Shown here piece by piece: positions 57,736-64,000 of a stretch of 64,000 bases of DNA. Under the pieces are notes generated by a model. It saw only the letters and a list, made by a program, of their open reading frames with translations. It was not told the DNA's origin and ran no database searches. The position numbers and the translations under genes were made by a program. This stretch comes from Candidatus Kapaibacterium sp. GTDB taxonomy: Bacteria; Bacteroidota; Ignavibacteria; Kapaibacteriales; UBA2268. The stretch lies in contig CP058732.1 in assembly GCA_013414795.1 (NCBI GenBank), forward strand, positions 1 to 64,000, read 5' to 3'. Every line of letters begins with the position of its first letter. The first letter of the stretch is position 1.

Positions 57736-58380
57736 ATGGCTACACACTACGATTTGCTAATTGTTGGATTGGGCAACCACAAAGAAAACTATCTTGAAAC
57801 ACGGCACAACATTGGTTGGATGGTTGCAAGTGCCTTTGCAGAAAAACATAAAGGGAATTTTGTCCCCTATGCACCAGAGTTCTACCTTGCCAATGTTCGT
57901 TTTGCTGGGAAAAATGTGCTGATTCTACTTCCCCGCACTTATATGAACAACTCTGGGCTGGCAGTTAAAATTGCAACCAAAAAATTTAACATTCCATCGG
58001 AGAATGTGCTGATAATTTGCGATGAATACAATTTCCCCTTGGGTCGCATTCATTTGAAAGACAGCGGAGGCGACGGCGGTCACAACGGCGTTGCTTCTGT
58101 TATTGAACATCTTGGCTCGTCCAATTTCCTTCGCCTTCGTTGCGGAATTGGCAGAAATTTTGGCGAAAACGAACTTGTCGACTATGTTCTTTCCCCTTTT
58201 GACGCAGAAGAGATACCGCTTCGGGACGCAATGATTAACCGTGCCGTCGAAGCAATTGAGTATCTTTTGCTAAAAGGAAAAAGCCGTGCTATGAGCGATG
58301 TCAATTCCGAAAAACTTTGGAAAATCCAACCCCAAGAGAAATCTCAAAAGGATTCTCAAAACCAAAGCAATCCAGATTAG
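57736..58380 (+). CDS. pth: Peptidyl-tRNA hydrolase (214 aa)
   Basis: The conserved residues are visible: VGLGNHKENYLETRHNIGW with catalytic His, RTYMNNSG, and DEYNFPLGRIHLKDSGGDGGHNGV. It releases peptides from stalled peptidyl-tRNA. The ATG at 57736 is used because the longer frame needs a TTG inside the VWA gene. The C-terminus has a hydrophilic tail beyond the usual end. Confidence 0.95.
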   Translation: MATHYDLLIVGLGNHKENYLETRHNIGWMVASAFAEKHKGNFVPYAPEFYLANVRFAGKNVLILLPRTYMNNSGLAVKIATKKFNIPSENVLIICDEYNFPLGRIHLKDSGGDGGHNGVASVIEHLGSSNFLRLRCGIGRNFGENELVDYVLSPFDAEEIPLRDAMINRAVEAIEYLLLKGKSRAMSDVNSEKLWKIQPQEKSQKDSQNQSNPD

Positions 58381-58400
58381 TAGTCCCAAATATTTGTAAC

Positions 58401-58426
58401 TAATCCTTTCGAAAGGTTTTTGTTTT
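58401..58426 (+). terminator. Rho-independent terminator after pth
   Basis: The palindrome CCTTTCGAAAGG (58405-58416) is followed by TTTTTGTTTT. It lies 24 bases after the pth stop, so it probably ends the bat-pth transcript. The stem is short but symmetrical. Confidence 0.65.
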
Positions 58427-58535
58427 ATTGGCTTAAATCAACATTTTTTAAATTAATTTTTATTGGAAACTAAAAATTAATCACTGCCAACCTGTTTTTT
58501 TGTAATTTTCATTTTAATTTTCGGAAGTTTAAGAA

Positions 58536-60134
58536 ATGAGGAAAATTCTGTTTTTGATTTTGAGCATTCTAACAACTTGGACAATTGCTTATTCGCAAGA
58601 AATACTTTGGTGGTACGATTTGCGTGATTCAGCATTTGGGCAAGCAAGCAGTAACGACATTGACGGCGACGGGAAGAAAGAAATTGTTTTCGGTTGCTAT
58701 CGAAACGACAGTTGTGTCTACGCTTTAAACGCAGAGGATGGCTCTTTGCTATGGAAATACAACACTGCGACTAAAACATCCGAAGGTTGCAATGATGTGG
58801 CTACTCTGATTTACGACATTGATGGCGACGGAAAAAACGAAGTAATCGTACCAAGTTCTTGTAATCCAACAACTTTTTGTTTCAATGGTGCTGACGGCAC
58901 AATAAAATGGGCTTCGCCAACCCGAGGTAGCGATTCCCCGCCAACGATAGGCGATATCGATGGCGACGGAAATTTGGAAATTCTCCACGGAGAATTTGGT
59001 GGTTACGTGATTTGCCTCGACGCAAAGACTGGAATCAAAAAATGGGAAATTCTGGTACAGGCGAATACCTGGATTCAAACTGCTCCAACACTTGTCGATA
59101 TCGACGGCGACGAGTTGCTGGACTTTATCGTCGGTACCTGGTGCCTTTCTAAATCAGACACAAATAGAATATACGCATTTCGTGGCAACGACCAGAAACT
59201 CCTTTGGAAGAGAGAAATTAACGCTACGGTTTACCACGGCACATCTGTTGCAGATATTGATAAAGATGGTCGACTTGAACTCATATTCGGTGACTACGAT
59301 GGGATTCTTTATGTTTTAAATGCTGAAAACGGAACAACAAAATGGACTTATACCGACAACGATTGGTACTACATTGGTAGCCCTATTTCTATTGCTGACC
59401 TAGAGGGCGATAATTATTGCGAAATTGTGTTTTCGACCGCATTCCACGTCATAGCAATGAAGCACGATGGAACTATTTTTTGGACATATCGTTTGGATTA
59501 TGACAGCCCGTCCTTCCGTGGAGTAGCATTGTCGGACCTTGATAATGATTATTTTCCAGATATTGTCTTCGGCACAAACAATGGAAAAGTTATCGTCTTG
59601 AATGGCAAAAACGGAAACGAATTGTTTAATATCGACCTACGAAAGCACATTGGAAGAGAATTTTCGATTGACCATTGCCCATTGGTTGCGGATTTCAATC
59701 AAGATGGAAAACTCGACGTGTTTGTAGTTGGGGGAAAAACCGACTATCCCGACTTTTCGCAAAATTATGGAAGAGCATATTTGATTTCCTTTTCAAATGG
59801 CAGAGGACCCGAGTGGTTAATGTTTCAAAACAACATTCATCGAACCGGAAGCCTTTGCGAAATCATCACATCATCATTCAGTGCAAACAAAGGGGGGAAC
59901 TCATTTGAAATTTATCAAGATTCAAAAAATGATATTATAGAAATTTTGTGCAAAGAAAATAATTGTACTGAAATCGAAACCCACATTATGGATTTGCTCG
60001 GACGGAATATTGTTTCGGAAACAACTTGCAACAAACATAAAATATCAATTAAAAATTTGAACACGGGTGTATACTTTCTTATCATTAAAGCAAAAAATAA
60101 TTGGCAAACAAAGGCAATAGAAGTTATTAAATAA
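58536..60134 (+). CDS. Secreted FG-GAP/VCBS repeat protein with T9SS sorting domain (532 aa)
   Basis: A signal peptide (ending AYSQ) precedes a series of calcium-binding-like repeats of the DIDGDGKKEIVFG type and PQQ-like LNAEDGSLLWKYN strands. Together they form a beta-propeller. The C-terminus (HIMDLLGRNIVSE ... GVYFLIIKAKNN) is a type IX secretion sorting domain. The protein would be exported through the T9SS to the surface. Its ligand is unknown. Confidence 0.9.
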   Translation: MRKILFLILSILTTWTIAYSQEILWWYDLRDSAFGQASSNDIDGDGKKEIVFGCYRNDSCVYALNAEDGSLLWKYNTATKTSEGCNDVATLIYDIDGDGKNEVIVPSSCNPTTFCFNGADGTIKWASPTRGSDSPPTIGDIDGDGNLEILHGEFGGYVICLDAKTGIKKWEILVQANTWIQTAPTLVDIDGDELLDFIVGTWCLSKSDTNRIYAFRGNDQKLLWKREINATVYHGTSVADIDKDGRLELIFGDYDGILYVLNAENGTTKWTYTDNDWYYIGSPISIADLEGDNYCEIVFSTAFHVIAMKHDGTIFWTYRLDYDSPSFRGVALSDLDNDYFPDIVFGTNNGKVIVLNGKNGNELFNIDLRKHIGREFSIDHCPLVADFNQDGKLDVFVVGGKTDYPDFSQNYGRAYLISFSNGRGPEWLMFQNNIHRTGSLCEIITSSFSANKGGNSFEIYQDSKNDIIEILCKENNCTEIETHIMDLLGRNIVSETTCNKHKISIKNLNTGVYFLIIKAKNNWQTKAIEVIK

Positions 60135-60145
60135 TTTTTGAAATT

Positions 60146-61753
60146 ATGCGGGATTATTTCACTTTAAAACAACTTGTTCGGGAGTTTCAATCTTTGATTG
60201 GCTCGGTTGTGGTGGAATGCTTTACGCAAGAGAAAAATAGCCTTTACATTCAATTTTACAACGGGGAAAAGATAGAAACCTTGCAATTCTCAACTGAATC
60301 GGGGCTGGAAGCCATCTTTCTGAGAAAGGTTTTTTCCAAAGCAAGGTCGAACTTCAAAGATTTGTTCCCAGAAATTATTGGATTGAAATGCAATGCTGTC
60401 CATCTAATAGAAGGAGAACGAATTGTAGTTTTCGATTTTAATGGACTTGAACTTTGGTTTGTACTGTTTGGCGGAGCGAAAACCAATGCTTTTCTTATCG
60501 ACAAAGGAGGAAAGATAATCGACAGTTTCTTGAAACCGAAAGAGTTCGTAGGAAAAAGCATTGAAATAATCCGTGAAAAGAAAACGAAACAAGAACCAGA
60601 AACAGTCGGAGAATATCTACAGCGAGTAAAGTATTTCCCTAAGGAAATTGCTAATTACATTTGTAAGAAGATTAATCTGGATTGTAATGCAAAACTTGAA
60701 GTTTTACCACAGGATATAATGCATTTGGTTGACGAAACAATTGAACAAACAAAACAAAAGATAGAAGACGCAAGCGAATTTTATGTCTACTTCGCCAATC
60801 ACAAATACTTTATTTCTCCAATTGATTTGGAAGATAGTACTATTCTAAAAAAATTTCAAAGCATTTCCGAGGCTGTCAACTTTGTTTATGTCCAATCAAT
60901 TGTCTATAAACAAGCAAAAGAAAAATACAAAGAGATAGAAAGGCAACTTGAAACCGACTATAAATACTTCAATAAGGAACTCGAAGATTTTCAGAGAACG
61001 AAACAGATTGAGAGCAAGATTAAAGAATACCAGTTGTTCGCCGATTTTTTGATTTCGCAAACCGATTTGACAAAGAAAGGATACAAAACAATTGACATAG
61101 TCGACTTTGCTGGTAGAACAATTCGAATGCCTTTGAAACCAGAGTTGAATTTGAGGGAAAATGCTGAAAATTACTATCAGAAAATCAAGAAATTGAAGTT
61201 ACTTATCGCAACATCTTCACGAAAGATTGATGTGATACAGAAAAAATTCGAGACTATCAAACTGGCAATAGAAACTCTTCGAAAAATTGAAAACTATTTG
61301 GAAATCTACGATTTTGAGAAGCAATTTGCTGATTTACTAAATCAAGTTGAGGTTTTCAAACAACCAAAAGAGACAACCGAAAGGTTTCGCAGTTTCGAAA
61401 TCGACGAAGGCGCGGTCCTTTACGTCGGGAAAAATGCAAAAAATAATGAAGAACTGACTTTTGGTTTCGCAAAGCCAAACGACTACTGGTTCCACGCTCA
61501 GGATGTTGGCGGAAGCCATTGTGTGTTAAAGTATTCCAAAGGCAAAGAGCCAACGAAAGAAATCATAAAAAAGGCAGCAGAAATTGCAGCCTACTATTCG
61601 AAAGCACGAAATTCAGATTATGTACCAGTTTCGTACACTCAAAGAAAATACATTCGCAAGCCAAAGAAAGCAGAAAAAGGGACCGTCGTAATGATGCGAG
61701 AGGAAGTAGTTTTTGTAACACCAAAGAAACCAGAGGGGTCTGGAACAGACTAA
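60146..61753 (+). CDS. rqcH: NFACT/RqcH-like ribosome quality control protein (535 aa)
   Basis: The protein has an N-terminal NFACT-N domain, a long central coiled coil (about residues 250-410) and a C-terminal NFACT-R domain. The latter carries the conserved GFAKPNDYWFHAQDVGGSH. RqcH relatives bind stalled 50S subunits and add alanine tails. The Asp/Arg pair expected in the N-terminal tip is not obvious. It overlaps the convergent DUF202 gene by four bases. Confidence 0.88.
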   Translation: MRDYFTLKQLVREFQSLIGSVVVECFTQEKNSLYIQFYNGEKIETLQFSTESGLEAIFLRKVFSKARSNFKDLFPEIIGLKCNAVHLIEGERIVVFDFNGLELWFVLFGGAKTNAFLIDKGGKIIDSFLKPKEFVGKSIEIIREKKTKQEPETVGEYLQRVKYFPKEIANYICKKINLDCNAKLEVLPQDIMHLVDETIEQTKQKIEDASEFYVYFANHKYFISPIDLEDSTILKKFQSISEAVNFVYVQSIVYKQAKEKYKEIERQLETDYKYFNKELEDFQRTKQIESKIKEYQLFADFLISQTDLTKKGYKTIDIVDFAGRTIRMPLKPELNLRENAENYYQKIKKLKLLIATSSRKIDVIQKKFETIKLAIETLRKIENYLEIYDFEKQFADLLNQVEVFKQPKETTERFRSFEIDEGAVLYVGKNAKNNEELTFGFAKPNDYWFHAQDVGGSHCVLKYSKGKEPTKEIIKKAAEIAAYYSKARNSDYVPVSYTQRKYIRKPKKAEKGTVVMMREEVVFVTPKKPEGSGTD

Positions 61754-62097
61754 TTATTAATTTTGTGGTGCCTTGCTTCCCGCACAAAATCTTTTTCGAG
61801 TTGGAAAATGTAGCGTCGAGTTTTTCTATAGCGAACAAAGCCAATAGTTAAAGTAAAGATGGCAGCAGGAACCAGTAGCCAACCAACAAGTTGAAACCAA
61901 AAGTTCTGGAAGAATTGGACCAGAGTGAGCCCAGCAGCAAGCGTGGCAAGAGAAGTTCTTTGGTAAGCAAGGAAAGTTCTTTCGCTTGCAAGAATCGAAC
62001 GGATAGCAGCAAGTTGGTCGTTGAGATTAAGTTCCTTTTCAACAAACCTTTTAAACAAATCGTCTGTTAATAGAGAAAGACGAAAAAATTTCAACAT
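61750..62097 (-). CDS. DUF202 family membrane protein (115 aa)
   Basis: The protein has ILASERTFLAYQRTSLATLA, the conserved motif of the DUF202 family, followed by two hydrophobic segments (LAAGLTLVQFF; LVGWLLVPAAIFTLTIGFV). The proteins are small inner-membrane proteins of unknown role, often near transporters. The gene converges on rqcH. Confidence 0.85.
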   Translation of the reverse strand: MLKFFRLSLLTDDLFKRFVEKELNLNDQLAAIRSILASERTFLAYQRTSLATLAAGLTLVQFFQNFWFQLVGWLLVPAAIFTLTIGFVRYRKTRRYIFQLEKDFVREARHHKINN

Positions 62098-62172
62098 ATC
62101 TAACTTTTATTTATTTTTGTTATTTATGTAAAAAAAGAAAACGAAGTCGGATTTTTCTTATTTTGAAATGTT

Positions 62173-63492
62173 ATGGAAAAGAAATCGACACTAATTAAAC
62201 GAACAGCGGAAGAATGGATAGAATTTGGCGACGAAGCATTTAACAACGGCGATTACGAAACGGCATTTCAATATTACAAAAACGCAATAATGGAAAATTC
62301 GAGTTCCCCTTTTGCCTACTTCAAAGCTGGGAATTCTCTTTCGATGTTGAAAAAGTGGCAAGAAGCAATTAAATATTACATTGGAACAATTACTCTCGAC
62401 CCGACATTTTCCTTTGCTTATTACAAAAAAGGACTATGCCACCTTGAACTTCTTCAAATAAACGATGCTATTAAAGACTTTACCACTGCTATTGAATTGA
62501 ATCCAAATTTCAATCTTGCGTACTTTCGTCGAGGATATTGCCTTTACATTGTTAAGAAATTTGAAGAAGCAATTCAAGATTTTACCAAAGCAATCGAATT
62601 GGACCCGAACTATGCCCAGGCTTATATTTATCGAGGAAATTGTTATTTCCATTTGCAAAACCACAACCAGGCAATTGCCGACTACGACAAAGCAATTGAA
62701 CTTAACCCAAGCGACCCAAAAGTGTTTATTTCACGTGGCGTCGTTAACCTCAAACTTGGGCAATATAAAGAAGCGATAGGAGATTTCACTCTTGCAATTT
62801 CAATCGACGACAAAAATTATCTTGCTTACAACTACCGTGGTTTTTGCTTTAATCAATTAAAGCAATATGACCTCGCAATAGAAGATTTCGAAAAGGTAAT
62901 AAGTTTGAAAAGCGACTTTACCGATGCTTATAACAACATCGGAATTGCATATGTCGGGTTGAAACAATTTGACAAGGCTATTGAATATTTCGACAAAGCA
63001 ATAGAACTAAATCCCAAATCTGCAACTATTTATTTCAACCGTGGAAATGCCAATCTACAACTTAAAAACTACGTCGAGGCAATAATTGATTACGATAAAG
63101 CAATAACAATCGACCCAAACTACGCTTATGCTTTCTACGGACGAGGGCAAGCCAACTACGTTCTTGAACAATGGAGAGATGCACTACGGGATTATTCTAA
63201 AGCCATTGCTCTTAAACCAGACTTTATCAATGCATACATTGCACGGGGCAATGTTTACTTAAAAATGAAACATTTGAAGAAAGCCCTCGAAGATTTCACC
63301 ACGGCAATCGAACTCGACCCCGAAAACCCAATTCCATACCTTAATCGGGCAATTGCATACCGTTCGGACAATATCTTTTCTTACGCAGCAGCCGATTTCA
63401 ATGAATTCCTTCGCTTATATCGGAAGGAAGACCGACTTGCCGAAAAAGTTCGCACCTGGATTCGAAATATGGGCTATGCACCAGAATACTAA
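62173..63492 (+). CDS. TPR repeat protein (439 aa)
   Basis: The protein is built from about twelve consecutive TPR units, many with the AIELDPNYAQAYIYRGNCYF form. There is no signal peptide or membrane helix, so it is probably cytoplasmic. It would act as a protein-protein scaffold. It is separated from the DUF202 gene by a 75-bp divergent gap. Confidence 0.92.
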   Translation: MEKKSTLIKRTAEEWIEFGDEAFNNGDYETAFQYYKNAIMENSSSPFAYFKAGNSLSMLKKWQEAIKYYIGTITLDPTFSFAYYKKGLCHLELLQINDAIKDFTTAIELNPNFNLAYFRRGYCLYIVKKFEEAIQDFTKAIELDPNYAQAYIYRGNCYFHLQNHNQAIADYDKAIELNPSDPKVFISRGVVNLKLGQYKEAIGDFTLAISIDDKNYLAYNYRGFCFNQLKQYDLAIEDFEKVISLKSDFTDAYNNIGIAYVGLKQFDKAIEYFDKAIELNPKSATIYFNRGNANLQLKNYVEAIIDYDKAITIDPNYAYAFYGRGQANYVLEQWRDALRDYSKAIALKPDFINAYIARGNVYLKMKHLKKALEDFTTAIELDPENPIPYLNRAIAYRSDNIFSYAAADFNEFLRLYRKEDRLAEKVRTWIRNMGYAPEY

Positions 63493-63526
63493 AAATTATT
63501 AATATTGTCTTTTGCAGATTGTTCTG

Positions 63527-64000
63527 TCAATCACAACCAATCTTGTATATATGTGCTGTTTGATTCTTATTATATTTTGGATTCAGTTTGTAAACAATCC
63601 AATCCACCAAAGATGGTTCCACTTTCGCAAGGAATTTCATTTGCTTTCCCAATTTCATTTCTGCTGAACTTCGAAGGCTATCAACTTCTTCGTTCTCACC
63701 GTAAATAACGGCATAGTTTGGTTGATAAGTGTTTGATGTAAACTTGTCCAAACTATCCAAATGTGGAATTTCGACCACTGGCGTTCCATATTTGTTTAGA
63801 TAAAACTCTGGCGGTTTGAATGTCCCAAGTTTTCCAGTAATTTGATAAACTCCCATAACATCATTGCGTTTGGAAAGAAAGTATAAGGCTTCGCATCTGG
63901 TTTTCTTACCATAGTTCAACGATAAAACAACAAGCAACGGAATGTTAAAAATCCAAAAGATTGTCCAAATCGTTTTATAATACCTCTTCCGATTTGTAAA
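63527..64000 (-). CDS. C-terminal part of a membrane protein, possibly glycosyltransferase (partial)
   Basis: The frame is open to the window edge (158 codons), so the N-terminus lies to the right. A hydrophobic helix (YYKTIWTIFWIFNIPLLVVLSL) is followed by a soluble domain with ALYFLSKRNDVMGVYQITGK and PNYAVIYGENEEVDSLRS. This resembles the soluble end of GT22-like membrane mannosyltransferases, but I am not certain. No start within the window is proposed. Confidence 0.5.
   Translation of the reverse strand, partial: FTNRKRYYKTIWTIFWIFNIPLLVVLSLNYGKKTRCEALYFLSKRNDVMGVYQITGKLGTFKPPEFYLNKYGTPVVEIPHLDSLDKFTSNTYQPNYAVIYGENEEVDSLRSSAEMKLGKQMKFLAKVEPSLVDWIVYKLNPKYNKNQTAHIYKIGCD

Overview
This window carries most of a large temperate phage (about positions 1 to 50,960, left end outside the window) integrated next to a tRNA-Val gene, followed by about 13 kb of host chromosome. 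The host is a low-GC member of the Bacteroidota/Chlorobiota/Ignavibacteriota (FCB) group. The evidence is a bat-type aerotolerance operon (BatD, TPR/SH3 protein, MoxR, DUF58, VWA protein), a FG-GAP protein that ends in a type IX secretion sorting domain, and a Bacteroidota-like promoter element. An Ignavibacteria/Kapabacteria-like lineage is my best guess, but the sequence does not settle it.

Phage layout. (i) Late genes on the minus strand, 16,171 down to 1: protease/scaffold, capsid, decoration, DUF1320 and DUF1834 neck proteins, a lysis cassette (coiled-coil membrane protein, holin-like protein, exported CHAP endolysin, spanin-like protein), fibres, tail tube, chaperone pair, a 1,723-residue tape measure and distal tail proteins. 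(ii) Late genes on the plus strand, 16,341 to 22,364: ParB-methyltransferase, small and large terminase, Mu gp29-like portal, gpF-like and gpG-like proteins. The two arms diverge from a control region with a perfect 13-bp inverted repeat. (iii) Accessory genes, 22,370 to 31,894: small ORFs, an amidoligase with a small partner gene, a type III restriction-modification operon with a HEPN/Abi-like gene between mod and res, and an exported thermonuclease. (iv) A long early operon on the minus strand, 45,882 down to 32,124, ended by a hairpin terminator: HTH regulators, RecB-like nuclease, SSB-like protein, a type IV-B-like CRISPR (csf) cassette, Prim-Pol/SF3 primase-helicase, an iteron-like origin candidate, helicase, VRR-NUC nuclease and, last, a Mor-like activator. 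(v) A plus-strand lysogeny operon, 46,246 to 50,137: CI-type HTH repressor, ClpP-like serine protease, lipoprotein, free-standing S24 peptidase and tyrosine integrase.

The most exciting content is the csf cassette: csf1, a DPPW DNA methyltransferase, a Cas11-like small protein, csf2 (Cas7-like), csf3 (Cas5-like) and a CysH-like PP-loop gene. The genes overlap or abut and sit inside the phage replication operon. I found no CRISPR array, no adaptation genes and no Cas6. The methyltransferase is bounded by 48-bp imperfect direct repeats (39/48 identical), and the distal copy still encodes the csf1 C-terminus in its original frame. This is the signature of a gene inserted with a long target duplication. 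The CysH-like protein contains no cysteine at all.

Inferred logic: the Mor-like gene at the end of the early operon would switch on the divergent late promoters. The csf cassette would be made early with the replication proteins. The type III RM/HEPN operon and the thermonuclease look like lysogen-expressed or independently expressed cargo.
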